DNA of 64,000 bases from Bradyrhizobiaceae bacterium Ga0074131. Lineage in GTDB: Bacteria > Pseudomonadota > Alphaproteobacteria > Rhizobiales > Xanthobacteraceae. Below the pieces are notes generated by a model. The model ran no database searches and was not told the DNA's origin. It worked only from the letters and a program-made list of their open reading frames with translations. This document shows, one piece after another, positions 46,805 to 55,013 of the stretch (positions are counted from its first letter, which is position 1; each line of letters starts with the position of its first letter). The stretch covers positions 124,001 to 188,000 of the forward strand of contig LNEC01000014.1 of the NCBI GenBank assembly GCA_001464035.1. The letters run 5' to 3'. Made by a program: the position numbers and the translations under genes.

Positions 46805-47335
46805 TCAGCCGATCTGGATTTTGGTGTCGGAGATGAACTGATAGGGCGGCACCGGCAGGTTGGTCGGCGCCGGCCCGGAGCGGATCCGGCCCGAGGTATC
46901 GTATTGGGAGCCGTGGCAGGGGCAGAAGAAGCCGTCGTATTGGCCCTCATGGGCGATCGGGATGCAGCCGAGATGGGTGCAGATGCCGATCACGACCAGC
47001 CACTGGTCATGACCTTCCTTGACCCGGGCCTGGTCGCTCTGCGGATCCGGCAGGCTCGCAACGTTGACGGCGCGGGCCTCGTCGATCTGCTTCTTGGTAC
47101 GATGGCTGACAAAGATCGGCTTGCCTCGCCAGAACACCTTGATGTCCTGCCCTTCGGCGATCGGCGCCAGATCGACTTCGATCGGCGCGCCGGCAGCGAT
47201 CGTCGAGGCGTCCGGATTCATCTGAGAAATGAAGGGCCACAATGCGGCCGCTCCGCCAACCGCAGCGACGGCTCCGGTCGCAACAAAGAGAAAATCACGG
47301 CGTGTCGGATGATCCGCCGAAGACGCTGTCGTCAC
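46805..47335 (-). CDS. fbcF: Rieske iron-sulfur protein of the bc1 complex
   Basis: 176 residues. Twin-arginine-type signal-anchor ([27 protein letters not shown] at 12-13) and the 2Fe-2S site Cys119-Thr-His121-Leu-Gly-Cys124 with Cys138-Pro-Cys140-His141 (disulfide plus ligands). The start is GTG 47335, giving the known length; an ATG at 47389 would add 18 residues without ribosome binding support. Heads the fbcFH operon, divergent from trmL. Confidence 0.96.
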   Translation of the reverse strand: MTTASSADHPTRRDFLFVATGAVAAVGGAAALWPFISQMNPDASTIAAGAPIEVDLAPIAEGQDIKVFWRGKPIFVSHRTKKQIDEARAVNVASLPDPQSDQARVKEGHDQWLVVIGICTHLGCIPIAHEGQYDGFFCPCHGSQYDTSGRIRSGPAPTNLPVPPYQFISDTKIQIG

Positions 47336-47588
47336 GATTCCAAACCCTTTCCTGTCTGCAGCCGGTGGAGCCGCCCCCAGAGAACGCATGACGTACCGGA
47401 GGAGGCTGCCGGCGCCCGCGACCCCCGCGGCGGCAGAAAGACCACTTTTCCCGGCCCAATCGGGCGGAACAAGCCGTCCAGAATCGTTCTATAGCCCGCT
47501 ATCGGCTGCCATGCGTGCAAGGCACAAATTCCGTACCGAGCCGCGAATTATTCAAACATCTCATGGAGCCCTCCCGGGCCATCACATC

Positions 47589-48044
47589 ATGCAGGTTGCG
47601 CTTTTCCAGCCCGACATCCCCCAGAACACCGGGACGATTCTGCGCCTGTGCGCCTGCCTCAATGCGGCCGCCCACATCATCGAACCCGCCGGCTTTCCGG
47701 TGTCCGACCGGCATTTCCGCCGGGCCGGAATGGACTATCTCGACCAGGTCACCATCATGCGCCACGACTCGTGGTCAAAATTCCATCAATGGCGTAACGA
47801 AAAAGGCTATCGCCTGATCCTGTTCACGACCAAGGCTCGCGGCTGCTACCTTGATTATCGGTACAAAGCGGATGACATCCTGCTGTTCGGGCGCGAAACC
47901 GCCGGGGTTCCCGACGAGGTGATCACCGCTGCCGACGCGCGGGTGGTGATCCCGATCAAGCCCGGTTTGCGCTCGCTCAATGTCGCGGTCGCGGCGGCGA
48001 TGGCATTGGGTGAAGCCCTGCGGCAAACCGGTTCCGCGAGATGA
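47589..48044 (+). CDS. trmL: tRNA (cytidine(34)-2'-O)-methyltransferase
   Basis: 151 residues of the SPOUT fold. Methylates the wobble base of tRNA-Leu. QPDIPQNTGTILRLCACLNAAAHIIEPAGFP at the start, LLFGRETAGVP and IKPGLRSLNVAVAAAMALGEALRQ in the knot. Start at 47589 by homology (MQVALFQPDIPQN). queE follows 12 bases downstream. Confidence 0.94.
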   Translation: MQVALFQPDIPQNTGTILRLCACLNAAAHIIEPAGFPVSDRHFRRAGMDYLDQVTIMRHDSWSKFHQWRNEKGYRLILFTTKARGCYLDYRYKADDILLFGRETAGVPDEVITAADARVVIPIKPGLRSLNVAVAAAMALGEALRQTGSAR

Positions 48045-48056
48045 GGAGGTAGCGCG

Positions 48057-48689
48057 TTGAGTTACGCGGTCAAGGAGATCTTTCTGACCTTGCAGGGCGA
48101 AGGCGCGCATGCCGGCCGCGCCGCGGTGTTCTGCCGATTCTCGGGTTGCAACCTGTGGAGCGGCCGCGAGCAGGACCGCGCCACCGCGACCTGCCGGTTT
48201 TGCGACACCGACTTTATCGGGACCGACGGAACGCTGGGCGGCCGCTATGGCTCGGCAGACGAACTGGCCGACACCGTTGCCGCGCAATGGGCGGGAACGA
48301 GCGCCAACCGTTACGTGGTGTTAACCGGCGGCGAACCACTGTTGCAGGTGGACGGGGCCGTCATCGGCGCGCTGCATGCGCGCGGTTTCGAAATCGGCGT
48401 CGAGACCAACGGCACGATCGAACCGCCCGGCGGCGTTGACTGGATCTGCGTCAGCCCGAAAGCCGGCGCCGACCTCGTGGTGCGGCGGGGGCACGAACTC
48501 AAGCTGATCTACCCGCAGGCGGGCGCGGCCCCGGAGGCCTTTGTCGATCTCGCCTTCGAGCGCTTCTCGCTGCAGCCGATGGACGGGCCCGACGTCATTG
48601 AAAACACCGCGCGCGCGGTCGATTACTGTCTGCGCCATCCGCAATGGCGGCTCAGCCTGCAGACGCACAAGACACTCGGTATCAGGTAA
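48057..48689 (+). CDS. queE: 7-carboxy-7-deazaguanine synthase
   Basis: 210 residues. Radical SAM enzyme of queuosine/7-deazaguanine synthesis. The cluster motif is C-x14-C-x2-C (GCNLW...TATCRFCDTDF), the spaced form found in proteobacterial QueE; LTLQGEGAHAGRAAVFCRFSG precedes it and LTGGEPLLQ follows. The TTG start at 48057 has GAGGAGG. queD follows 16 bases downstream. Confidence 0.95.
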   Translation: MSYAVKEIFLTLQGEGAHAGRAAVFCRFSGCNLWSGREQDRATATCRFCDTDFIGTDGTLGGRYGSADELADTVAAQWAGTSANRYVVLTGGEPLLQVDGAVIGALHARGFEIGVETNGTIEPPGGVDWICVSPKAGADLVVRRGHELKLIYPQAGAAPEAFVDLAFERFSLQPMDGPDVIENTARAVDYCLRHPQWRLSLQTHKTLGIR

Positions 48690-48705
48690 AGGTTGGACTT
48701 TCAGA

Positions 48706-49071
48706 ATGTGGGAACTGACAAAATCGTTCCGGTTCGAGGCGGCGCATGCGCTGTCGGGAACGACGCTGGGCGATGCCAGCATGGAAATCCACGGCCACTC
48801 GTTCCGCGCCGAGGTCACCGTGCGCGGCACGCCCGATGCCGCGACCGGGATGGTGATGGATCTCGGCCTGCTCGACCGCTGCATGGCGGAGGTGCAGAAA
48901 ACGCTCGACCACAAGCTGCTCAACAAGGTCGAGGCGCTGGGGCATCCGACGCTGGAAAACCTTTCGCGCTTCATCTGGGAGCGGGTCGCGCATGCCGGAA
49001 AGCTCGCTCGCGTGAGCGTACATCGCGACAGCTGCAACGAGAGCTGCACCTATTACGGGCCGCAGGGTTAA
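48706..49071 (+). CDS. queD: 6-carboxytetrahydropterin synthase-like (QueD family), Ser for the catalytic Cys
   Basis: 121 residues. Zinc ligands His14 (EAAHAL), His29 and His31 (IHGHSF) are present. The catalytic Cys, four residues before the first His of HGH in E. coli QueD, is Ser25 here (DASMEIHGH). Cysteines occur near the C-terminus ([11 protein letters not shown]). Position after queE argues for queuosine synthesis; the substitution leaves the exact reaction uncertain. Confidence 0.85.
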   Translation: MWELTKSFRFEAAHALSGTTLGDASMEIHGHSFRAEVTVRGTPDAATGMVMDLGLLDRCMAEVQKTLDHKLLNKVEALGHPTLENLSRFIWERVAHAGKLARVSVHRDSCNESCTYYGPQG

Positions 49072-49084
49072 GGTAGGAGTCCGC

Positions 49085-49972
49085 ATGGACATGTCCGTGA
49101 TCGAGGACCGCAAGACGCGGGCGCGGAGCTGGTTCGAACGCCTGCGCGACGAACTTTGCGCGGCACTCGAGAAACTCGAGGACGACGCCCCCGCATCGCT
49201 CTATCCAGGCGCCGCGGGCCGCTTCGTGCGCACGCCATGGGACCGCAGCGACCATACCGGCCAGCCCGGTGGCGGCGGCGTGATGTCGGTGATGCGCGGG
49301 CGGCTGTTCGAGAAGGTCGGCGTGCACTGCTCGACGGTGCATGGCGAATTCGCCCCCGAGTTCCGGGCGCAGATTCCCGGCGCTGCCGACGACCCCAAAT
49401 TCTGGGCCTCGGGCATCTCGCTGATCGCGCATCTGCGCAATCCGAATATCCCGGCGGTGCACATGAACACCCGCTTCGTCGTCACCACCAAGGCATGGTT
49501 CGGCGGCGGCGCGGATCTGACGCCGGTGCTCGACCGGCGGCGCACGCAAGCGGATTCCGACACGGTTGCTTTCCACGCCGCGATGCAGGCCGCCTGCGAC
49601 GCGCACAGCGCCGTTGCCGATTACGACAAACTCAAAAAGTGGTGCGACGAGTATTTCTATCTGCCGCATCGCAAGGAAGCGCGCGGCATCGGCGGCATCT
49701 TCTACGACTGGCTCGACTCCGGCGACTGGGAGGCCGATCTGGCCTTCACCCGGGACGTCGGCCGCGCTTTCCTGAAGGTCTATCCCGAGCTGGTGCGGCG
49801 CAATGTCGATGCGCCCTGGACCGCCGAACACCGCGAGGAACAGCTGGTCCGGCGCGGACGTTACGTCGAATTCAACCTGCTCTATGATCGCGGCACCATC
49901 TTCGGGCTGAAAACCGGCGGCAACGTCGATTCCATCCTGTCGTCGATGCCGCCGGAAGTGAAATGGCCCTAA
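49085..49972 (+). CDS. hemF: Coproporphyrinogen III oxidase, aerobic
   Basis: 295 residues. Oxygen-dependent oxidative decarboxylation in heme synthesis. Family blocks [73 protein letters not shown] and [30 protein letters not shown] (in sections). AGGTAGGAG precedes the ATG. The HAD gene overlaps its end by ten bases. Confidence 0.97.
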   Translation: MDMSVIEDRKTRARSWFERLRDELCAALEKLEDDAPASLYPGAAGRFVRTPWDRSDHTGQPGGGGVMSVMRGRLFEKVGVHCSTVHGEFAPEFRAQIPGAADDPKFWASGISLIAHLRNPNIPAVHMNTRFVVTTKAWFGGGADLTPVLDRRRTQADSDTVAFHAAMQAACDAHSAVADYDKLKKWCDEYFYLPHRKEARGIGGIFYDWLDSGDWEADLAFTRDVGRAFLKVYPELVRRNVDAPWTAEHREEQLVRRGRYVEFNLLYDRGTIFGLKTGGNVDSILSSMPPEVKWP

Positions 49973-50712
49973 CGACGATGACGCCCCTGCCCCGCGCGAT
50001 GCTGATCGACATGGACGACACCATCCTGTCGGCCTATGGCCGCCCCGAGATCGCCTGGAACAAGGTCGCGGCGGAATTCGCCGGCGAACTGGCGCCGCTG
50101 TCGCCGCAGCAGGTCGCCGCCGCGATCCTGGAGTCCGGCCGCAGGTTCTGGGCGACCGCGGAAGCCGCCTGGCGATTGAAACTCGGCGAAGCAAGGCAGG
50201 TGGTCGTCAAGGACGGGTTTGCAGCACTTGCCGCCGCCGGCCGGCCCGCGTTGCCTGAGGAACTCGCCGTACGGCTCGCCGACCGCCTGACCGCCTATCG
50301 CGACGAGGAGATGTTCATGTTTCCGGGCGCGCATGACGCCATCGACGCCCTGAAGGCGCACGGCGTGAAGCTCGCGCTGGTGACCAACGGCGCCGCCGAC
50401 ACCCAGCGCGCCAAGGTCGAGCGTTTTGCGCTGACGCACCGCTTCGACCATATCCAGATCGAAGGCGAGCATGGTTTCGGCAAGCCGGAGGAGCGCGCCT
50501 ACCTGCACGCCATGGAGGCGCTCGACGTGACCCCGCCCGAGACCTGGATGATCGGCGACAATCTCGAATGGGAAATCGTGGTGCCGCAGCGCCTCGGCAT
50601 CTATGCGATCTGGATGGATGCGCATGGCGAAGGCCTGCCCGCGGGCACCCCCGCCAGGCCTGACCGCATCATCCGCTCGCTGACGGAGCTGCTGCCTGAC
50701 GAGGCAGCATGA
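49963..50712 (+). CDS. HAD superfamily hydrolase
   Basis: 249 residues. HAD motifs in order: DMDDTILSA (nucleophile Asp), [22 protein letters not shown] and [17 protein letters not shown]. Resembles 5'-nucleotidase YjjG/haloacid dehalogenase-type phosphatases. Start at 49963 inside hemF, with GGAAGTGA upstream; an alternative at 49978 lies just after. Translational coupling to hemF is likely. Confidence 0.9.
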   Translation: MALTTMTPLPRAMLIDMDDTILSAYGRPEIAWNKVAAEFAGELAPLSPQQVAAAILESGRRFWATAEAAWRLKLGEARQVVVKDGFAALAAAGRPALPEELAVRLADRLTAYRDEEMFMFPGAHDAIDALKAHGVKLALVTNGAADTQRAKVERFALTHRFDHIQIEGEHGFGKPEERAYLHAMEALDVTPPETWMIGDNLEWEIVVPQRLGIYAIWMDAHGEGLPAGTPARPDRIIRSLTELLPDEAA

Positions 50713-51052
50713 AGCCTTTGCCGCTCCAACGCCGACCCGATTTCCCTCCCCATCAAAATATCGAAAACAACCCCATGCAATGGAGCAAGCCGGTCGCTGG
50801 CATGCGTGATGCTAGCGATTGCATTTGACACGTCGGGCAAATCACCGGCACTAATTCAGGGTGGGGACCCATCAAGGCGCGCGGGAATTCGGTTCATCTC
50901 CCCACCTTTTTGGGGGGCAAGGGCGTTGGCGAGCGTCCACGTTGGTGCGAATTCCGGACTCACGTCCGACATCGCGTCACTTTCGAAAAGTGCCAAGAGG
51001 AGACTGCGCCATGGACGCGAAACGAAGAAATAAGCATCAGCTCTTTCCGCCG
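50713..51052. other. Gene-poor spacer at the left edge of the accessory region
   Basis: No supported gene. It holds a diverged copy of the dispersed repeat (50753-50790) and a sequence TTTGACACGTCGGGCAAAT with inverted ends at about 50824-50842. A 26-codon ORF at 51011-51091 has a good ribosome binding site but runs into the cupin gene on the other strand and is not called. Confidence 0.5.
50753..50790 (+). repeat. Dispersed repeat, diverged copy C
   Basis: Shares CGAAAACAACCCCATGCAA with the copies at 10102-10147 and 33751-33796, but the flanks differ. Marks the junction between the hemF/HAD genes and the accessory stretch. Confidence 0.65.
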
Positions 51053-51517
51053 TTACCCGTGTTTATCGGGCGCATGTTTTGGCTGCACTGACCAGGCCGG
51101 CGGCTCGTCGTCTTTGTCTGCTTCCGCCGCCGCCGCCGTCGCCTGCACCTTGCCGGGCTTGTGGTGGGCGGGCGCATAGATCGCATAGACCTGCATCGGA
51201 GTCGCGCCTATATTGGTGATGTTGTGCCAAGTCCCCGCCGGAACGAGCACACACCAGCCGTCCGAGACTTCCTTTTCAAAACTCAGTTTGTCTTTCGCGG
51301 CTCCCATCTGCACCCGGCCACGGCCAGCGTCGAGCCGCAGGAACTGATCCGTCTCTGGATGTGCTTCGAGACCAATATCCTCGCCGACGGGGATCGACAT
51401 CAGCGTCACTTGCAGATAGCGCCCGCTCCAGGCGACGGAGCGATAATCTGTGTTTTCCTTAGTCGCGTGTTCAATGTTGAACGATTGCGGCTTTGGGCCA
51501 ATGTCATTGATCGTCAT
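51053..51517 (-). CDS. Cupin domain protein
   Basis: 154 residues. Double-stranded beta-helix with IGLEAHPETDQFLRLDAGRGRVQMG as cupin motif 1 and VPAGTWHNITNIGATPMQVYAIYAP as motif 2; metal ligands would be His and Glu in motif 1 and His107-type His in motif 2. A disordered Ala/Asp-rich tail follows. Function unknown. Start overlaps the upstream small gene's stop as ATGA. Confidence 0.87.
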   Translation of the reverse strand: MTINDIGPKPQSFNIEHATKENTDYRSVAWSGRYLQVTLMSIPVGEDIGLEAHPETDQFLRLDAGRGRVQMGAAKDKLSFEKEVSDGWCVLVPAGTWHNITNIGATPMQVYAIYAPAHHKPGKVQATAAAAEADKDDEPPAWSVQPKHAPDKHG

Positions 51518-51666
51518 TTCGCCTCCGATGATTCAGCCGCTTCGGCCGTGTCAAATTCCGTTTTGAAGTGCCCGTCGACAACTACCACAAATCCTTCCGT
51601 CGGCGGCCGATCGGCACGTGGCGCCTTCTGCTCAGGCTCGTCAATCGCGCGAACTGGCTTCTTCAT
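51514..51666 (-). CDS. Small acidic protein of unknown function
   Basis: 50 residues, MKKPVRAIDEPEQKAP then RPPTEGFVVVVDGHFKTEF and an Ala/Glu-rich tail. GAGAG precedes the ATG at 51666; an ATG at 51678 is in frame. Its stop overlaps the cupin start (ATGA), which argues that it is real and co-translated. I do not recognise the family. Confidence 0.6.
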   Translation of the reverse strand: MKKPVRAIDEPEQKAPRADRPPTEGFVVVVDGHFKTEFDTAEAAESSEAK

Positions 51667-51768
51667 CGGTGCTCTCATCGAATCGCAGCAGCATAACGGG
51701 AGACTTTGGAAACCGAAGCGCAATCAAGCCGCGAAATCTCATTCGATCACGGCATCGGAAAGAGCATG

Positions 51769-51818
51769 ACAAATCCGGAGACCGCAACCGGCTCGTCTGG
51801 TTCCAGTCTCCGGTTTGT
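51769..51818. terminator. Long hairpin downstream of hsp20
   Basis: ACAAA plus CCGGAGAC (51769-51782) pairs with GTCTCCGG plus TTTGT (51806-51818) with one bulged base, and an inner AACC/GGTT pair sits in the loop. It lies 19 bases after the hsp20 stop on the minus strand. A U-run is weak, so terminator function is tentative. Confidence 0.45.
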
Positions 51819-51836
51819 TGCAACGACCGTACAGTA

Positions 51837-52354
51837 TTAGGCGGCCTTGCCCGGTGCGGCGGCCTTGTTCGATGCAGGGCTCGCGCTCGGTGGAGTTCCT
51901 GTCTTGATATCGATTGTCTTGGTGGTCTTCACGGCCTTGGCGGGCTTCTTGATAGCGAGATGCAGCACGCCCTTATCGAAATGAGCTTCGACGGCTCCCT
52001 CTTCCGGCTCGAAAGGCAGAGACATCGATCGATAGAATGAGCCTAGCTGCGCTCCTCGACGTGCCACTCCTTTTCATCTTTCGTGCTCTCCGCCTTTTTC
52101 TCGCCGGAGATGACCAGCTGGTTGCCGTCCAGGCTGACCTTGATCTCTTTCTCGTCCACGCCGGGAAGTTCAGCTGTCACTTCGAAGGCATCCTTGGTTT
52201 CCGCCACATTGATTGCCGGCGCGCCCGCCCCAATACTGGGAGAAGGCGAACCCTGATCGAAAGCTCGAAGCGCGCTTTCCATTTCACGCCGCATGGCCCT
52301 GAAGGGGTCGGATGCAAGCTCCTGACTGGTGGTCCACAATCTTGGAAGGGTCAT
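51837..52354 (-). pseudogene. Hsp20/alpha-crystallin chaperone with a one-base frameshift
   Basis: The N-terminal part (52354 to 52043) reads MTLPRLWTTSQELASDPFRAM, the alpha-crystallin domain EVTAELPGVDEKEIKVSLDGNQLVISGEKK and ends ...KEWHVEERS at TAG. The next frame continues with GSFYRSMSLPFEPEEGAVEAHFDKGVLHLAIKKP to 51837. Intact relatives read EERSYGSFYRSMSLP here, so one base of a Tyr codon is missing at about 52044. A full protein would have about 170 residues. Either a recent inactivation or a sequencing error. A FixK2-type box lies upstream. Confidence 0.85.
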
Positions 52355-52666
52355 CTGCTCTCTCCACAGGTTAGAGAAATATCAGAAAATAGTTTGCTCC
52401 TCGCGGCCCCGACGGCCTTGATGTAGCGCAAAATGGCTGGTTTATTTCGAGGCGGAAAAGCCGACCACGATGCCAACAAGCGAATGTACCTGGCAGAGGG
52501 TACTTGCATCATGGCTCGCAGCCCTAACGACCGGGGTAACCAGCCCGCGAGTTACGCCGGCCCCACGGTGTCCGCCGCGCCACCATCATGGGGCCGGCAT
52601 CCGCAAACCCTCACAATAGCGAACGTCGATCGGCGTGATCCCTGGCCGATCGTTGCTCGATACTTG
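52355..52666. other. Promoter-bearing spacer between hsp20 and the PCMT-like gene
   Basis: These 312 bases hold no supported gene: the long plus-strand frame across this region is the complement of the PCMT-like gene. The part nearest hsp20 contains a FixK2/FNR-type box and a possible -10 element; the rest shows no clear structure. Confidence 0.5.
52418..52431 (-). promoter_or_regulatory. FixK2/FNR-type box upstream of hsp20
   Basis: TTGATGTAGCGCAA (plus strand) fits the Bradyrhizobium FixK2 consensus TTG(A/C)-N6-(T/G)CAA on both strands. Its centre is about 70 bases upstream of the hsp20 start, and a TATTTT at 52386-52391 on the minus strand sits where the -10 of a class II activated promoter would be. 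Confidence 0.6.
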
Positions 52667-53506
52667 CTACCCTTGCGCAGTCGAAAGCCACCATCCGTCA
52701 CCGGAAAACCAGCAGCTATCATCAGGGGACGATCCATCAAGGCGGAGCGACCGCACGCGATCCCAATTTTTCGAGAACGCTTCGGTCAGACGATGACCTG
52801 CTTCCTCATCCTGGAGGCCCACGCAGCCGATGAATGCGGCGCGACTTACGAACTTGGCAGGCCAGGTAGATCCCTGGTCGGGACGCGTGATCAGCAACAT
52901 GCCGCCGAAGACGCCTTCGGGTGCCAGTGGAAACAGCAACCGCCCTCCGGGTCGCAGCGCGTCAAGCCACGTTCGGCTTGGCTGCGCTGCTCCGGCGCAA
53001 ACGTAGATCAAGTCGCATTGCGGCAAGTCCGGCGCGACGCCCGATTCCATTCGCACATCTACCTGGTGCAGGTCTCTGAGATTCTCGCGGGCCCGCGCCG
53101 CCAACACCTCGTCAATCTCATAGGCGTGCACCCGGCCATCCGCGCCGACCAGATGCGCAAGTATCGCCGTGTAGTAGCCGCTGCCTGCCCCGACCTGCAC
53201 CACGGTCTCCGCCGCTTCAATGTTGCAGGCTCCGAGCCAACAGGCGTGAGCGCCGGGCTGGCCGATATTGATCTCGCGCTCGCGATCCAGCGCCAGGAGC
53301 AGATTCTGGTAGAGGAACGCAGGATCATCGTCCGGCGTCTGCACGTATGGATGGGCCCCGATGCTCAGCCACCAGGGCCCCGGTCCTGCGAAGGACTCAC
53401 GTTTCACCGAGTGAAAAGCCTCCTCGATGCGCGGATCATCGAGCTTGGCTGCCGTGCAAATCAGTTTGGCATAGAACGACCGATACTTTTCCGACCCATC
53501 CACCAC
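52667..53506 (-). CDS. Protein-L-isoaspartate O-methyltransferase-like protein
   Basis: 279 residues. The SAM loop VVQVGAGSGYYTAILAHLVG and the LIYVCAGAAQPSRTWLDALRPGGRLLFPL block are of the PCMT family; the N-terminal RESFAGPGPWW with GAHPYVQTPDDD differs from the standard RxxFV..Y region. It may repair isoaspartyl residues under stress, fitting the neighbouring small heat-shock gene, or methylate another substrate. GTG second codon; start at 53506. Confidence 0.82.
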   Translation of the reverse strand: MVDGSEKYRSFYAKLICTAAKLDDPRIEEAFHSVKRESFAGPGPWWLSIGAHPYVQTPDDDPAFLYQNLLLALDREREINIGQPGAHACWLGACNIEAAETVVQVGAGSGYYTAILAHLVGADGRVHAYEIDEVLAARARENLRDLHQVDVRMESGVAPDLPQCDLIYVCAGAAQPSRTWLDALRPGGRLLFPLAPEGVFGGMLLITRPDQGSTWPAKFVSRAAFIGCVGLQDEEAGHRLTEAFSKNWDRVRSLRLDGSSPDDSCWFSGDGWWLSTAQG

Positions 53507-53781
53507 ACGGCCTCTTCGAGCTGCATTGAAAGCTGGACCAAGTGCTTATGCGAATTAGGGTTCTCGATTAATTAATACTGGATACCGAGCTCTCGCACTC
53601 TCTGAGGTAGCGTCGTCCACCTAGAATGGTCTGGTCCGTGGCTAGCCAATCTCGAAACTGTAGGTGACTAAGGTAGCTCGACACCCGTGAGGCTTTACGA
53701 TTGCCATGGCACCCGCTGTGGGTAGCGGGGACTTTTCATCTTGGGTCGCGGATGTCAGCGCTGGGTCAAGCTGAGAAGAAC
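53507..53781. other. Spacer of lower GC
   Basis: No gene is supported. AT-rich stretches (GATTAATTAATACTGG near 53567) stand out from the flanking GC-rich DNA and suggest accessory or acquired sequence. No tRNA or attachment site was recognised. Confidence 0.4.
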
Positions 53782-53985
53782 TCAGTGTGAGGACAAGTTT
53801 TCCGCTTTGCCCTCGAAGTCGGGCATTGCTCGATGCCTCGGCATGTCCCAAAGGTGCCTTACCGAAAGCTGGATATCTTGATTGCCGATTTCATCGACGG
53901 ACTTGCGATAGCACTTGTCGCTCGGTCGCTTGCCCTCGTGCCAGGCAATCTCCTTTCGATCGTTATCACCGCGCTCACGCAACAT
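53782..53985 (-). CDS. Small overlapping ORF after the coiled-coil gene
   Basis: 67 residues, MLRERGDNDRKEIAWHEGKRPSD, then KCYRKSVDEIGNQDIQ and a basic, polar tail. The ATG at 53985 lies inside the 3' end of the coiled-coil gene, overlapping it by 11 bases with GGAGGGGAG upstream, so translational coupling is plausible. No family recognised; composition is unlike a random frame but proof is lacking. Confidence 0.4.
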   Translation of the reverse strand: MLRERGDNDRKEIAWHEGKRPSDKCYRKSVDEIGNQDIQLSVRHLWDMPRHRAMPDFEGKAENLSSH

Positions 53986-54856
53986 CTGCTTGGGCGCTCC
54001 CCTCCTCTGCGGCGAGCGCATCGAGATCGACGAACTGCGCGTCGTCCTCATGGGGAACGCTATCGGACCGTCCGCTGCCGTGAACATGCATCAGGGTCTG
54101 CACGCGCCGGGCATTCAGATAGTCCACATGCTGATGCCGCAGCGCCACCGGCAGCAACATTTTTGGCAACCCCACCAGCGCGAACGCAGGAACCCGGCGC
54201 ACCTCGCCGCCCTCCCGCCAAAGCAGCGGATTCAGCGTGTAGATCAATTGCCGCTCAATCTCTGGAGTTGGCGCTCGCTCTGCCTCGAGTGGCGCGCGAG
54301 ATGCGATGTTCGCGTTGCCCGCGCGCGTTCGCACCGCGGTGGATCGTAGCTCCCAGCAAATCAGGTCCGCAGCCGAGAGAATCTCGCGACGCACCGCATC
54401 CACGCTGGCCGAGAACCTGGTCGCTTCCGGCATTGAGGCCGCCCGTCTTGCGACAGCCTCCACGAGCGCGGCGGCACCGGCATCGAATCCCGGGGCAGCC
54501 TGCTCGATTGCCGCAGCCATCGCCTCAATCTCGTCCGCCACCATGTTGCGGTCGCGCTGCGTTTTGGCGTCGGCCAATACGCGTTCGGTTGAGGCGATCT
54601 GCTCGTCAAATTCCACCACTGCGGCGCGCAATGTCTTGGCGCGGTCCTCGACGGCGCGCATGTCGGCCTCTGCTCGATCAAGCTGGGCATTGGTGGCCCC
54701 GGCCACCGCCAGCCGTTCGGCTTCGGCACGTTTTTCTCCAAGTACCGTTTCGGCGATGCTTAACCGGTCGGCCAGTTTCTGCCGCGCCGCCTGCTTATCC
54801 TTCAGCGCACTCTCGAAGCGCTCGACCGGGCTGAGCTCACGCTTGAAAAATGCCAT
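53975..54856 (-). CDS. Coiled-coil protein of the ftsZ2 cluster
   Basis: 293 residues. Residues about 8-110 form a long coiled coil rich in Ala/Glu/Arg (SALKDKQAARQKLADRLS...VLADAKTQRDR), followed by a helical middle part and a C-terminal domain (LNPLLWREGGEVRRVPAFALVGLPKMLLPVALRHQHV in sections). GAGGATAAC precedes the ATG at 54856. Not recognised as a named family. Same strand as ftsZ2, 157 bases downstream, so it may be a partner of that FtsZ. Confidence 0.75.
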   Translation of the reverse strand: MAFFKRELSPVERFESALKDKQAARQKLADRLSIAETVLGEKRAEAERLAVAGATNAQLDRAEADMRAVEDRAKTLRAAVVEFDEQIASTERVLADAKTQRDRNMVADEIEAMAAAIEQAAPGFDAGAAALVEAVARRAASMPEATRFSASVDAVRREILSAADLICWELRSTAVRTRAGNANIASRAPLEAERAPTPEIERQLIYTLNPLLWREGGEVRRVPAFALVGLPKMLLPVALRHQHVDYLNARRVQTLMHVHGSGRSDSVPHEDDAQFVDLDALAAEEGSAQADVA

Positions 54857-55013
54857 AGCGTTATCCTCGCGAATCGCGATCATCCGCCGAATCAGCTGGC
54901 AGATCTTATCCGCTTGGAACGTCATCGCAAACTTGGATAACATTACGGCTTAGATCGGCGCATAGTCTTGCCCAGTTCTTTTCAGCGCAATGTATTTTGG
55001 GCCTCACGACGGC

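Noticed and set aside
50824..50842. FNR-type box TTTGACACGTCGGGCAAAT
   Set aside because: The half sites are eight bases apart rather than six, and the sequence resembles a repeat remnant.
51011..51091. 26-codon ORF with a good ribosome binding site (MDAKRRNKHQ...)
   Set aside because: It runs into the end of the cupin gene on the other strand and has no supporting family or partner.
52355..52417. Possible ROSE-type RNA thermometer before hsp20
   Set aside because: The predicted leader is only about 30 bases and lacks the expected multi-hairpin structure.
52433..53575. Long plus-strand frame of 380 codons
   Set aside because: It is the complement of the PCMT-like gene, which has clear family motifs; the plus frame has none.
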